Source: Bacteroidota bacterium (lineage in GTDB: Bacteria > Bacteroidota > Bacteroidia > Chitinophagales > LD1). From it: a DNA stretch of 64,000 nt. Within the stretch, counting starts at the first letter, position 1, and every line of letters begins with the position of its first letter. This document shows, piece by piece, positions 1 to 9,494 of this stretch. The stretch covers positions 62,001 through 126,000 of the forward strand of contig JADKJG010000005.1 in NCBI GenBank assembly GCA_016722375.1. Reading direction: 5' to 3'. A program made the translations under genes and the position numbers. The notes beneath the pieces are model-generated. The model did not search any database and was not told where the DNA came from. It saw nothing but the letters and a program-made list of their open reading frames with translations.

Positions 1-2
1 TG

Positions 3-1193
3 CTGATTATCGTACCCAAAGCAAACACAGCCGCCGAAAAATTACAGATGAAAGGAGAGCCGATTAATATCACCAGTATTCAAAAAGAAGTGAAGGAAGC
101 TGCCAGTAGGGCAAGCAGTTCGGTAGAACACTTTGTGAGGGAAGAAAATTTCTTTGAGAAACTGTGGGATATTTTCACTCAAATTCTTAAAGTAGCTTTC
201 AAATTAGCAGCTATTGTAGCAGTTGTGTTTGCCATGATTGCTCTAGTGGCTGTCAGCATTGGCTTTGGGACTTTTTATCTACTGGGAACTTCCTCACTGG
301 CAGATGCTTCCAGACTAATAGTGGACAACACCTCCACTATCTCTCTGTTCAGTTTTGGCTTCTTGCTTTTTTGTGCTACTCCGATTATTGCAGTGATTTA
401 TCTCAGCCTGAAAATAATATTAGGGCATCGTTCACCAGCGCGTCCTCTGAAATGGATTTTACTGGCATCATGGGTCACCGGTTTGGTGTTGCTCCTGATA
501 TCCGGTTATAAAACCGTCATAAGTTTTAGAAGTGAAGCCAACAGAAAGGAGCAGTTAGCCTTAATCCAACCAGCTCAAGGCACGTTGGCGGTTCAATTGA
601 CCGATGGCACTGGAAATAGCTTGGATGAAAATGAAAGCATACTAGAAGATTTCCATATTGATATGGATGGGGTTTATATCAACGGAACTAACCTGCGCGA
701 CCTGTTAGAAGTTCCTATTGGCAAACCTCATATTGAATTGATGCCCGCAGTAGGAGATTCATTTTATATTCAGGAAATTACGGTGGCACGAGGAAGGGAC
801 AGACGAGATGCTGAGCAAAATGCTGCATCGGTCATTTATAAATTCAGCCAAACGGATACTACGCTGAACCTTAATCCTAGATTATACATCAGTAAAAACA
901 GAAAATTCCGAGCGCAGAAAATGAAAATTAGATTGGCTATTCCCGAAGGGAAAAAGGTGCAATTTGCCGATAACATAGACTACTGGCAAGCCGTTGTAAA
1001 AGATGACCCTCGTTTCAACGACACACAATTTGCTAATACAGTTTGGACGGTGGAAGGAGGAAAGGTGAAATGTCTGGAGGGAGAAAACCATTCGAGCAAT
1101 AAAGGTGAAGATTCGGATGAGGACACCAATATTCATAGTTCCAAGGCGCAGAAACGGTCTGCAGAAAAGAAAGATAAGAACGGAGATTTTTAA
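3..1193 (+). CDS. PspC-domain membrane protein, 5'-truncated by window edge
   Basis: The reading frame is open from base 3, before the first ATG at 48, and begins LIIVPKANTAAEKLQMKGEP. This matches the end of a PspC domain (phage-shock-protein C type, ending in a hydrophobic segment and then LIVPKA), so the true start lies upstream of the window. The rest shows three or four hydrophobic helices (residues ~50-160 counted from base 48), a periplasmic or cytoplasmic beta-rich part, and a charged Lys/Asp/Glu-rich tail. In Bacteroidota such proteins are membrane stress-response proteins, and a DUF2807 gene commonly sits nearby, as here. The function is inferred from the family only. Confidence 0.75.
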   Translation: MIIVPKANTAAEKLQMKGEPINITSIQKEVKEAASRASSSVEHFVREENFFEKLWDIFTQILKVAFKLAAIVAVVFAMIALVAVSIGFGTFYLLGTSSLADASRLIVDNTSTISLFSFGFLLFCATPIIAVIYLSLKIILGHRSPARPLKWILLASWVTGLVLLLISGYKTVISFRSEANRKEQLALIQPAQGTLAVQLTDGTGNSLDENESILEDFHIDMDGVYINGTNLRDLLEVPIGKPHIELMPAVGDSFYIQEITVARGRDRRDAEQNAASVIYKFSQTDTTLNLNPRLYISKNRKFRAQKMKIRLAIPEGKKVQFADNIDYWQAVVKDDPRFNDTQFANTVWTVEGGKVKCLEGENHSSNKGEDSDEDTNIHSSKAQKRSAEKKDKNGDF

Positions 1194-1261
1194 ATGCCCG
1201 TATCGAACAAACGATTCTTTGAAAGTGATTGCCTTTTGTATCTCATTCTAACATCTATCAG

Positions 1262-1987
1262 ATGAAAACCAAATCATTCCTTCTAATTCTTCTTTCGCTG
1301 ATTGGCTTGGCAATGCTCACTACTTTGGCTGGCTGCGGTCGCAGAGGAAACGGGCGTGTGGTAACCGAAGAGCGCAAAGTCACTCCTTTTACTAAACTTT
1401 CTATCTCTGGCGTATTTCCTATTGAGATTTCACAAACTGGTGAACCGGAGTCTGTAAAAGTGGAGGCCGATGAAAATCTTCAGAACTATATTGATGTCCG
1501 CAACGAAGGTGAATGACTATATATCGAAACCAATCAGGATGCGCCTATTCGGGGTAAGCCAAAAATGAAAGTGTACATCAACATCCGGAAAATAACTGAG
1601 TTGGAAAATCAGTCAATCGGAAGTTTGAAGACGGAAGGTGCTTTGAAATTAGATAGCCTAGAATTGTCCTCAGATGCCGTAGGTAAATTGAATTTGAATG
1701 TTGAAGCAGATTATCTGAGAGCCAACCTGAACTCTGTGGGAAGCACCACCTTGAAAGGGAAGGTTCGCGAAGCGCGCATCAATAACAAGAGTGTTGGAAT
1801 GTTGTCCGCCTTTGATCTAAAAGTAGCGACACTCATGATTCACAACACGGCTGTCGGTATGGCTGAAGTTTATGCAGACAGTGCCTTTTATATTCGCTCC
1901 TCCGCTATTGGGATGTTGTATTATAAAGGACCGGGCGAGGTGAAAGAGCTGAAAAGTGAAGGAAAAGGAAAAGTAGAAAAGAAGTAA
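1262..1987 (+). pseudogene. DUF2807 (head-GIN) lipoprotein interrupted by an in-frame TGA
   Basis: The ATG at 1262 gives a lipoprotein signal peptide with lipobox LAGC. A TTG at 1229 is possible but would lengthen the signal sequence. The frame stops at TGA 1514-1516 and continues in the same frame as LYIETNQ...KPKMKVYINI to 1987. The two halves together look like one DUF2807 protein of about 240 residues: the KVTPFTKLSISGVF start, a KVYI strand and late repeated beta strands. DUF2807 proteins are surface-exposed beta-helix-like proteins of unclear role. A single C-to-T or G-to-A change, or a sequencing error, would explain the stop. Linked to the PspC gene upstream by a 68-bp gap. Confidence 0.7.
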
Positions 1988-2022
1988 GTCAATCAGAATA
2001 TTTTATCACAAAAATTAGAGCT

Positions 2023-2490
2023 ATGCAAGTCATCTCCATCAACAACCATTATGCCTCCGGTATGAGACGTTTAGGGGCGTTCCTTATTGACCGGATCGTT
2101 ATTTCCATCAGTTTAACTATCCTGTTTCGTGTTTTTTTGGGATGGGCATTTACCTACCCATTTGAAGGTAATTGGGATTTCTTTTGGTCGGATGGATGTA
2201 TGTGGTCTTGGATAACCTGGCACAATCTGCTTCGTGAAGGGATCAACATCGTTTACTATTCGCTGATGGAATCTTCTAAATATCAGGGGACTTTGGGTAA
2301 AATTGTCTTGGGAATTCGAGTCACTGGCCTCAACAATGAGCGAGTATCTCTTAGCACCGCTTTACTCCGCAACTTGTCTAAAATACTTTCTGGCCTGATT
2401 CTGGGTATCGGCTATCTGATGATAATATTCGATAGTCGCAAACAGGGATTGCATGATAAAATTGCAGACACCCTGATTGTGAGGCAATAG
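2023..2490 (+). CDS. RDD family membrane protein
   Basis: A 155-residue protein with the RDD family pattern: MRRLGAFLIDRIVI at residues ~14-27 (the Arg and the IDR aspartate), a transmembrane helix, then a central segment with GTLGKIVLGIRV (residues ~90-101) and a C-terminal helix ending in the conserved FDSRKQGLHDKIADTLIV. Three or four membrane helices are evident. RDD proteins are small integral membrane proteins, possibly ion antiporters in some bacteria. No substrate can be assigned here. It lies 35 bp downstream of the DUF2807 gene on the same strand. Confidence 0.85.
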   Translation: MQVISINNHYASGMRRLGAFLIDRIVISISLTILFRVFLGWAFTYPFEGNWDFFWSDGCMWSWITWHNLLREGINIVYYSLMESSKYQGTLGKIVLGIRVTGLNNERVSLSTALLRNLSKILSGLILGIGYLMIIFDSRKQGLHDKIADTLIVRQ

Positions 2491-2643
2491 CCAACAAAAC
2501 AGCCCTTTCTGAGTAGTGATTCCCTCGCTGGCCAAGCGGAAGGGGTCTGCTTGTTACATACAAATAGCAAGAGTATGAATCTGCTTCATTTTTGAAACTG
2601 ATGAAATCTTATTGCCGTATACGTAAGGACAAAACACACAAAA

Positions 2644-3054
2644 ATGAAAAAGATCTTACCTCATTCAATTACCGTATGTCTGATTTTGTTTTCGTCTTAT
2701 GCCTTTTCAGGCGGCCCAGACAGTAACAACTCAACATCCAGCTTTAAATCTACAGATGAGGAGGTTTCTTTAGATATAGAAAGAGGCAGGGGTGAGGTAT
2801 TAATGCACCTCTTAATAAGAGATATGAATCAGTACCACCATATCGTTATAGAAAGAAGTGCAGAAACCCTTAATTATTTCGGTAAATGCAAATACATTTC
2901 CTGTGCAGATCAGCAAACCAAAGATGGCTATATGCTTCAAGCGGATCGCTTTCCTTTTTCTCCTGCCAAAGACGTTTACTATCGGGTTAAAACAGTGAGT
3001 AATGACGGAGTGGAAAGAGCCTATCCACCGGTACTGCTTGCTGCCGCAAAATAG
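2644..3054 (+). CDS. small secreted protein with an FN3-like fold
   Basis: 136 residues with a clear Sec signal peptide (MKKILPH... to YAFSG, cleavage near residue 23). The mature part resembles the fibronectin-III-like repeat common in secreted Bacteroidota proteins: a strand, then QYHHIVIERSAE (YFxIERS-like), YFGKCKYI, and VYYRVKTVSNDGVERAYPPV (YYRVKxVDxDG-like). There is no T9SS C-terminal sorting domain. Followed after 29 bp by a convincing intrinsic terminator. The function is not recognisable. Confidence 0.6.
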   Translation: MKKILPHSITVCLILFSSYAFSGGPDSNNSTSSFKSTDEEVSLDIERGRGEVLMHLLIRDMNQYHHIVIERSAETLNYFGKCKYISCADQQTKDGYMLQADRFPFSPAKDVYYRVKTVSNDGVERAYPPVLLAAAK

Positions 3055-3083
3055 AAATTCAAAGATTTTTGATTAACCAAAAC

Positions 3084-3110
3084 GAGTCGCCATGGTGCGG
3101 CTCTTTTTTT
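3084..3110 (+). terminator. intrinsic terminator after the small secreted gene
   Basis: GAGTCGC (3084-3090) pairs with GCGGCTC (3097-3103) around a 6-nt loop, one G-T wobble, followed directly by seven T (3104-3110). It lies between the + strand gene ending at 3054 and the convergent − strand permease gene ending at 3123. Confidence 0.8.
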
Positions 3111-3122
3111 GTTTTAGAATCT

Positions 3123-4358
3123 CTACGTTTTCAGCCCTTCGACGATGGTGGTCATTCCGGCGCGGCGAGAAGGAAACCAAGAAGCTAAAAGACTAACGGT
3201 CACAATAATAAGGAGAATGATAAAGGGGTCCGCCCATTTCAACTGGACAGGATAATAATCAATCACAAAACTCGACCATGCTAGGTTGCCGAGTTTGAGA
3301 AAATGAAAATGCATTTGCAACAGACAAAAAATATAGCCCAGAGCCAGTCCGCTGAAAGCACCGAGTAAGGAGGACAGTAGTCCATGAGATAAATAAATAT
3401 TTCGGATAAGCGATTTTCCGCTGCCCAAGGCACGCAGTACCGATATGTCTTTTGCTTTTTCTATTACCAGCATGGAGAGCGAGCCTATGATGTTGAAGGA
3501 AATAATCAGGATTATAAAACCGAGAATAGCGGTTGTTACCCAGCGTTCAATCAGCATAACCCGATAGGTTTCAGCGTGCTGCTCATAGCGGCTTTTTACA
3601 ATAAATCGTTCGCCAAGTAGAGAAGATAATTTTGATTTCATTTCGCCGAGGTTAGCTCCCGGAGCTGTTTTTATTTCATACGCCGAAACGGCATGTTCTT
3701 CGTTCAATAGTTCCCGAGCCTGATTCAGGCTAACGAAAACATACCTCGAATCAAACTCCTGTTGAATAGCAAATACCCCAACCGGTACGGACATGATTGT
3801 ATTAAATGCATCGCTGGGGTTGAATGCACTTCGCACACCCTTACGCGGAACGGTAATTCGCAAAGGTTCCGCAGAACGCTGAACATTTACATTCAGCAAT
3901 TGACCCAAGGTAGCTCCAATAACCGAATAGGCTCGGGAGGAATCATTAGGCAGAAAAGATCCGTCGCGGATACATTGATGAACAGAGGCAACCTCCTTAT
4001 AATGTTCATCTACTCCTTTTAATGTCCCTAATTGGGACTGTGGTCCGTATTCCAGATAGGCATTCTCTTCCAACACACGCGATAACGAGATCACTCCATC
4101 CGTTCGGAGAATCTTTGTCATCTGCACGGAATCTTCCTCAAATGTTTTTCCCTGAATAGCGGTGATTTCAATATCGGGATAGAAAGAATTATAGAGCGAC
4201 AACACCAAGCCCTCAAATCCGTTGAAAACCGACAGGACCACAATCAAAGCAAATGCCCCCACCCCCATACCCAGCATACTGATGGAGGAAATGATATTGA
4301 TAGCGTTGGTTGATTTTTTTGAAAAGAGGTAACGAAAAGCAATGCGCAGCGCGAGCAT
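3123..4358 (-). CDS. LolC/LolE-type ABC transporter permease
   Basis: 411 residues with the MacB/FtsX architecture: an N-terminal helix after the motif ALRIAFRYLFSKKSTNAIN (residues 4-22), a large periplasmic domain (~45-270), and three C-terminal helices (~275-400) of the FtsX fold, including ISVLRALGSG. The N-terminus with NxISxIS is typical of LolC/E permeases, which with a LolD ATPase release lipoproteins from the inner membrane. Bacteroidota usually carry one homodimeric version. No ATPase gene lies next to it. It is 6 bp downstream of rbfA, so the two are co-transcribed, a pairing often seen in this phylum. Confidence 0.85.
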   Translation of the reverse strand: MLALRIAFRYLFSKKSTNAINIISSISMLGMGVGAFALIVVLSVFNGFEGLVLSLYNSFYPDIEITAIQGKTFEEDSVQMTKILRTDGVISLSRVLEENAYLEYGPQSQLGTLKGVDEHYKEVASVHQCIRDGSFLPNDSSRAYSVIGATLGQLLNVNVQRSAEPLRITVPRKGVRSAFNPSDAFNTIMSVPVGVFAIQQEFDSRYVFVSLNQARELLNEEHAVSAYEIKTAPGANLGEMKSKLSSLLGERFIVKSRYEQHAETYRVMLIERWVTTAILGFIILIISFNIIGSLSMLVIEKAKDISVLRALGSGKSLIRNIYLSHGLLSSLLGAFSGLALGYIFCLLQMHFHFLKLGNLAWSSFVIDYYPVQLKWADPFIILLIIVTVSLLASWFPSRRAGMTTIVEGLKT

Positions 4359-4364
4359 GAAATG

Positions 4365-4829
4365 CTATTTCGATTTGGTAGAGCTGGATTTTTTAACAGT
4401 AGGCTTAGCCGCTTTTTTGACCGGACTCGACTTTTCCTTTGGCTCATCATTCTGCATTCCTAATTCAACGATTCTTTTGTCCTCTTCTTTTATTTTTTTG
4501 AAGACTTCATCCATGTGTGAAGCATACTCCAGAGTTTCATCTCTAAAAAATTCGATGTTTGGCATGATGCGCAATTGGTGACGTACTTTTTCCGCCAACT
4601 TCCGTTTCAAATCTGTTTTTTGCTCATTGAACTGATGAATGACCTCTTCCGGATTCTCCGCGTTGAAAATACTGATGTAGAACCGAACAAGTGAGAGGTC
4701 GGAAGTGATTTTGACGTTGGTAACGGTCACAAAAGATTTGCCATAGATATTTTTTCCGTCTCGGGCTAAGATATCGGTAAACGCCTCTCTAATGACAGAG
4801 ACCAATTTCATTTGTCTGCGCGAATCCAT
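4365..4829 (-). CDS. rbfA: ribosome-binding factor A
   Basis: 154 residues. Residues ~1-120 match RbfA: a start with RRQMKLVSVIREAFTDIL, then VTVTNVKITSDLSLVRFYISIF (the KH-like beta-alpha-beta with a conserved VTxVxxSxDLxxA region), then LRIMPNIEFFRDETLEYASHMDEVFKKI (RxxPxLxFxxDxSxExxxxIxxLL). It acts in maturation of the 16S rRNA 5' end and the 30S subunit. The last ~30 residues form a Lys/Pro/Ser-rich basic tail absent from enteric RbfA but common in Bacteroidota. It leads a two-gene unit with the LolC/E-type permease. Confidence 0.95.
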   Translation of the reverse strand: MDSRRQMKLVSVIREAFTDILARDGKNIYGKSFVTVTNVKITSDLSLVRFYISIFNAENPEEVIHQFNEQKTDLKRKLAEKVRHQLRIMPNIEFFRDETLEYASHMDEVFKKIKEEDKRIVELGMQNDEPKEKSSPVKKAAKPTVKKSSSTKSK

Positions 4830-4949
4830 CTGATAGTTTTAAAATGATACTGAAAAATTGCAGCCGATAAAAGTAAGAAATAATAAGCGCAACCAAGTGT
4901 TAGCAGAAGTGAAAAACACTCTGTGTGATAAACTTATATTTGTTGGCAC

Positions 4950-6768
4950 ATGAAGAATCTCTTCCGAATTCTCAAATATATCCGACCCTATTCGGGTTAT
5001 GCCGGATTAAATATGGTGTTTAATATCCTCACGGTATTCTTCTCTCTCTTTTCGGTGGTGATGATTATTCCATTCCTTCAGTTGCTGTTTGAAAAGGTGC
5101 AAAATACCGCAGCACCTGAATTTCGCTTTGATGGCTCCTATTTTATGGACTACCTGAAATACATATTAAGTGCGCAGATTCAACAGCATGGTCAGGCAGC
5201 AGCACTCATAAAATTCTGTATAGCAGTAGCCGTCTTGTTTTTCTTCAAAAATATTTCCCGCTTTCTGGCAGTCTATTTTCTAGCTCCTATCCGTAGCGGT
5301 GCGGTACGCGACCTGCGGCAGGATTTATATTCCAAATTGCTGATACTCCCTCTGTCCTTTTATTCTAAAAGAAAAAGGGGGATATGATTTCACGAGTCAC
5401 CGAAGATGTAAAGGAGGTAGAAACCAGTATCATCAGCTTCATCGAAGTCACGGTTCGCGAACCGTTGAATATTCTGATTTATCTGGCGGCTTTGCTTTTG
5501 CTTAGCCCTAAGTTGACCGCCTTTGTCTTTATAATGCTGCTGTTTACGGGGTTCATTATTGGCCGGGTAGGAAAAAGTCTCAAGCGACAATCCTCTGAAG
5601 CACAGGCTACGAGTGGACTACTTTTTTCTGTGGTGGAGGAAACCCTTTCAGGCTTGCGTGTGATTTATGCGTTTAATGCAGAAGATTTTATGCGAAATCA
5701 GTTTGCGCGGATCAATAACTCTTTATTTGGTTTGAATCGGCGTATCCTGACTCGCCGAGAGTTATCTTCTCCGCTCACTGAATTTCTCGCGATGTGTGTC
5801 GTTTGCAGTGTCCTGTATTTCGGGGGGATGCTGGTTTTAAAGCATGAGGGTCTCGAAGCTGAGACTTTCATTGGCTTCATGGTATTGTTTGCCAGTTGAT
5901 TCCTCCGGCCAAAAATTTCTCCTCTGCGTTCTATAATATCCGTAAAGGGCTAGCCTCCGCCCAAAGAATCTTTGAAGTTATAGATGCTCAGGATGAAATT
6001 CCCCAAAAGGCGAACGCTACTCCTATTCAAGAACTTAAACAGAGTATAGAATATCAGGGCGTAGGTTTTTCATACTACAACTACGATAACAAAAAGATAT
6101 TAGACAACATTTCCCTGAAAATTGAAAAGGGCAAAGTGGTAGCACTGGTCGGGCAGTCAGGTGCAGGAAAAACCACTCTGGTGGACCTGCTCGCCCGGTT
6201 TCACGATGTGAGCGATGGGAAGATTATGATAGATGACATAGATATTAGGAACTTTAAACTTCACGAGTTACGAAATCTATTCGGCATGGTGTCGCAGGAA
6301 TCTATCTTGTTTAATGACACCGTCTTCAACAATATCACCTTTGGCATGCAAGATGTAACCCGGCAACAGGTAGAAGATGCGGCAAAAATTGCCAATGCAC
6401 ATGAATTCATTTCCCGGCTAGAACATGGCTATGATTCTATTATAGGCGACCGCGGTGGAAAATTAAGCGGTGGAGAAAAACAACGGCTGACCATTGCTCG
6501 CGCTGTATTAAAAAATCCTCCTATCCTGATTTTGGATGAAGCAACATCCTCTCTTGATTCCAATTCAGAAAGATTAGTTCAGGATGCCTTGGTAAAATTG
6601 ATGAAAGGCCGGACCACTATTGTTATTGCTCACCGCTTGTCCACCATACAGCATGCCGATGAAATTATCGTGATGAAAGACGGGACCATTGCCGAGCGGG
6701 GAAATCATATCAGCCTGATGGCGAAGAATGGAATTTATAAACGACTGGTAGAGTTGCAAGTATTCTGA
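4950..6768 (+). CDS. MsbA-type ABC exporter (fused TMD-NBD), disrupted by two single-base deletions
   Basis: Three consecutive frames encode one ABC exporter half-transporter of about 605 residues: 4950-5387 (TM helices 1-3), 5384-5899 (TM 4-6) and 5896-6768 (NBD with Walker A GQSGAGKTT, signature LSGGEKQR, Walker B ILILDEATSSLD and H-loop AHRLST). The first break is in the G5 run 5377-5381, where a sixth G restores KRKRGDMISRVTEDV. The second is at CC 5892-5893, where a third C restores FAQLIPPAKNFS. Both restored junctions are exactly the family consensus, so sequencing error is at least as likely as real inactivation. The family exports lipid A or other hydrophobic substrates. Confidence 0.8.
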
Positions 6769-6777
6769 ACCGGATCT

Positions 6778-8055
6778 TTAGGAATCGCGCTCTATGATTT
6801 GCAGATTGACCAATTCAACAATTTTGTCCGAGGCCTTTAAAATCTTGACGCGAAACTGATCTAAATTAAGCGACGCACCTGCGTCTGGTATGTCTTCTAC
6901 TCCTCCTACAATATAGCCCGAGAGAGTAGTATATTCTCCTTCCGGAATTTTAAGATCATATTTTTCGTTGAGATAGTCCACTTCAATTCTTCCGGAAAAA
7001 ACATACTCCGATTCAGAAATTTTTTTCTCTGTCAACCGCTCTACATCATGTTCATCCTCAATCTCGCCAAAAATTTCTTCCATCAAGTCTTCAAGCGTGA
7101 TGATGCCGGCCGTTCCACCATATTCATCTACCACCCAAGCAATATTCTTTTTGTCGCGGATAAACTGTAGCATTAAATCACGCGCCGTCATACTTTCGGG
7201 GATGACCGGCAAACTTCGTACTGCCTGTTTGATTGTAGCGGGATTTTTAAGCAGGTCAAAATGATGGATGTATCCGATTATCTTATCTATAGTCTCCTGA
7301 TAAACAATTAGGCGCGAGAGTTTAGAGTCTAAAAACTTTTTTTTCAGATCGTCAATTCCTTCGCTCACATCCATCCCTTGGATTTCCAACCGAGGCACCA
7401 TGCAGTTCCGCACCTTGATTTCTTTCAGATAAAGGGCCTTCTCAAAAATATCTGTGTTGAGATGGTCGGTCTCTACATCACCTTCAAATTCGCTAACGGC
7501 AGTTTCTTTCACCAAATATTCCAAATCTTCTTTGGTAAACACTTGCTGGCTTTCCACCAGTTCCACGCCAACCACTTTATGAATCATCCAGCCAGAAATA
7601 ACATGAAATAAATTGGAAAGTGGTTTCAACGGGACATAAAAAATATATTTTGTGGGGTACGCAAACCACAGCAGAAGTTGATCCGAATTTACCCGAAAAA
7701 GAATTTTAGGAGTCAGTTCACCGAAGATCAGTACAACAAAAGTGGTGACCATGGTTTGAATCACAAGTAGCCACAAGTCACTAAGTGCCAGACCAAAGTG
7801 ATTTAGAAAAAAAGTGGCGTCCAGCAATCGAGCAATAAGGGAACCAAAAATAACGAGCATAACGTTTAGTCCGATCAGCATGGAACTGATAAACTTAGAC
7901 GCATTATTAGCAAACTCTGAAACGATTTTCGCACTCCCCGAACCTTTTTCCTTCAACAATTCAATCCGAAACCGATTGGCTGAAACAAAGGCGATTTCGA
8001 TTCCCGAAAAAAAAGCAATCAGGACAAGCGAGAGAATTAAGGCAAAAATCTGCAT
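6778..8055 (-). CDS. CNNM/CBS-domain (CorC/HlyC-type) membrane protein
   Basis: 425 residues with the standard order: a CNNM transmembrane domain (~1-190, four hydrophobic segments, including FSGIEIAFVSANRFRIE), a CBS pair (~200-335, including VRNCMVPRLEIQGMD and IGYIHHFDLL, then NIAWVVDEYGGTAGIITLEDLMEEIFGEI) and a C-terminal CorC_HlyC domain (~345-420, TTLSGYIVGGVEDIPDAG). The family is linked to Mg2+/Co2+ efflux. Bacteroidota GldE belongs to the same superfamily, but there is not enough here to call gldE. It converges with the ABC exporter, with 9 bp between stops. Confidence 0.88.
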   Translation of the reverse strand: MQIFALILSLVLIAFFSGIEIAFVSANRFRIELLKEKGSGSAKIVSEFANNASKFISSMLIGLNVMLVIFGSLIARLLDATFFLNHFGLALSDLWLLVIQTMVTTFVVLIFGELTPKILFRVNSDQLLLWFAYPTKYIFYVPLKPLSNLFHVISGWMIHKVVGVELVESQQVFTKEDLEYLVKETAVSEFEGDVETDHLNTDIFEKALYLKEIKVRNCMVPRLEIQGMDVSEGIDDLKKKFLDSKLSRLIVYQETIDKIIGYIHHFDLLKNPATIKQAVRSLPVIPESMTARDLMLQFIRDKKNIAWVVDEYGGTAGIITLEDLMEEIFGEIEDEHDVERLTEKKISESEYVFSGRIEVDYLNEKYDLKIPEGEYTTLSGYIVGGVEDIPDAGASLNLDQFRVKILKASDKIVELVNLQIIERDS

Positions 8056-8111
8056 AGATTTCGAAAGTCAAAATAAGAAAAAAATATTACTCCGGCCAAT
8101 GAGCCGGACAG

Positions 8112-8333
8112 CTAATTTTCCCCTTCCTCTTCCTTGTCAAATATTTTTTCTTTGAATTTCCGCTGTCCCCGTACATTGAACCAAATCAATAAACAGAACA
8201 TAGCGCAAAAAAATGGAAAGTACACGTGGTTATCAGCAAGGGTTCCTATCCGTATCAGGTTATATATTGCTAAGGCCAACGCGCAAACTGCGGCGATAAT
8301 CCAAGCTTTTTCCAGATATTGTAAAATCTTCAT
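8112..8333 (-). CDS. small two-helix membrane protein
   Basis: 73 residues from the ATG at 8333. A longer frame from 8453 exists but would run into the end of the upstream gene, so the internal start MKILQYLEKAWI is preferred. Two hydrophobic helices (residues ~10-30 and ~40-56) are followed by a charged tail (RGQRKFKEKIFDKEEEGEN). It sits 32 bp after the YbhN-like gene and 56 bp before the CNNM/CBS gene, all on the − strand. No function is recognisable. Confidence 0.6.
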   Translation of the reverse strand: MKILQYLEKAWIIAAVCALALAIYNLIRIGTLADNHVYFPFFCAMFCLLIWFNVRGQRKFKEKIFDKEEEGEN

Positions 8334-8365
8334 TGTGTGAAGGTAAATTTTTAAAGCTATCCGGT

Positions 8366-9424
8366 CTAAATGTTCCGGTTCAACCCGTTCGCCCATTTGG
8401 GTAGCATAATCAAGCCGAGCAATAGATAAATATAGTAGGTATAAATACGCCAAATGAGCGCAATCGCTACGCCCAAACCCACCGGCATAAAATCGCAGTT
8501 TAGTGCAAGGAAAGAAATCTCCGCCAATCCACTGGCACCGGGTGTAGCGGGAATCACCAGAAAAATCCAGAGAACATATTGGCGGGCGAAAACTTCTAAG
8601 ACGGGTACCGCTTCTTGTGCAAAGGCGAAAAAAAGTGCTGCGGGAAGAATATAACGTGCAGACCAGTTGAGCAGGGTAGCGAAGAATATTTTTATCCAGA
8701 ATCCAATAGGTTCATTCTTGTACTCGCGCGAAGTATTTTCTATTTCATCACCTAGATGGATCAGTCCCTTGCTGAATCTTTTCAAAAAACTCAGTCGGGC
8801 AATTTGATGAAAAAATCTTTTGGCAGAATGAGGCAAAATGAACAACGAAAAAGCAAGAAACAGGCAAAGTGAAAACATCAACACATATCCAATCCATGCC
8901 TTATCCGCCAAACTCCGAATGCCCTGCAAAATTTCATGACCGGCCAAGTCGGGGCAATAGCCCGGCAGCACCAGCATTTGATGACCGATGATGTAGTAGA
9001 GAATAGAAAAGACCAACACAAAAGAAAGGTTATCCAAAAAGGAATTGAGCATCAGCACCGCCGTGCTGCGACCGTAACTCAACCCACTTTTTTTCAAGAT
9101 ATAAAGGACAAAAGCTCCCTCGCTCAGTTTCGGGGTAACGGCAGCACTAAACTCCCACATCACGACAGTTTCAAATGTCTTGTACCACGAAAGGCGGTTA
9201 CCGGTGCTGAGCCTCAACTTAAACATAAAAGCAAAACCCCGAATGACAATAATGAGTGCCGCTAAAGAAAGTCCCAAAAATAATTTGCCTGATAGTTCTA
9301 CTCTGGCCAACGCCGAGGGATGAAAATTCGTGATAATGAGATAGGCAGAGGCCGATACCCCGATAAGTATCGGAATAATCAGTCGGGATAGTTTAAAAGA
9401 TGGTGTGTTTTCTGCCTCGGACAT
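8366..9424 (-). CDS. YbhN/AglD-like membrane protein (lysylphosphatidylglycerol synthase TM region)
   Basis: 352 residues with about eight hydrophobic segments and family features: LSWYKTFETVVMWEFSAAVTP near residue 80 with KLSEGAFVLYILKKSGLS, and WIFLVIPATPGASGLAEISF near residue 290 (the PATPGGxGxxE motif). It belongs to the LPG_synthase_TM (UPF0104) family of inner-membrane lipid flippase or lipid-modification proteins, with no catalytic LPG synthase domain attached. Its substrate is unknown. Confidence 0.82.
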   Translation of the reverse strand: MSEAENTPSFKLSRLIIPILIGVSASAYLIITNFHPSALARVELSGKLFLGLSLAALIIVIRGFAFMFKLRLSTGNRLSWYKTFETVVMWEFSAAVTPKLSEGAFVLYILKKSGLSYGRSTAVLMLNSFLDNLSFVLVFSILYYIIGHQMLVLPGYCPDLAGHEILQGIRSLADKAWIGYVLMFSLCLFLAFSLFILPHSAKRFFHQIARLSFLKRFSKGLIHLGDEIENTSREYKNEPIGFWIKIFFATLLNWSARYILPAALFFAFAQEAVPVLEVFARQYVLWIFLVIPATPGASGLAEISFLALNCDFMPVGLGVAIALIWRIYTYYIYLLLGLIMLPKWANGLNRNI

Positions 9425-9494
9425 GTACTAAATCAAGTCGCGAAATAGATAATATCTACGGGATATTTTAGATTCAGGGAAGATGGTCCCTTGT

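Noticed and set aside
1514..1516. TGA recoded as an amino acid (alternative code or selenocysteine)
   Set aside because: TGA is the normal stop of many genes here (for example the MsbA-like exporter at 6768). SelD itself is a Cys enzyme, and there is no SECIS-like stem evident after the TGA.
5370..5400. Programmed −1 frameshift in the MsbA-like exporter
   Set aside because: The sequence A AGG GGG is not a slippery heptamer, and the gene has a second break at 5892. A run-length error is simpler.
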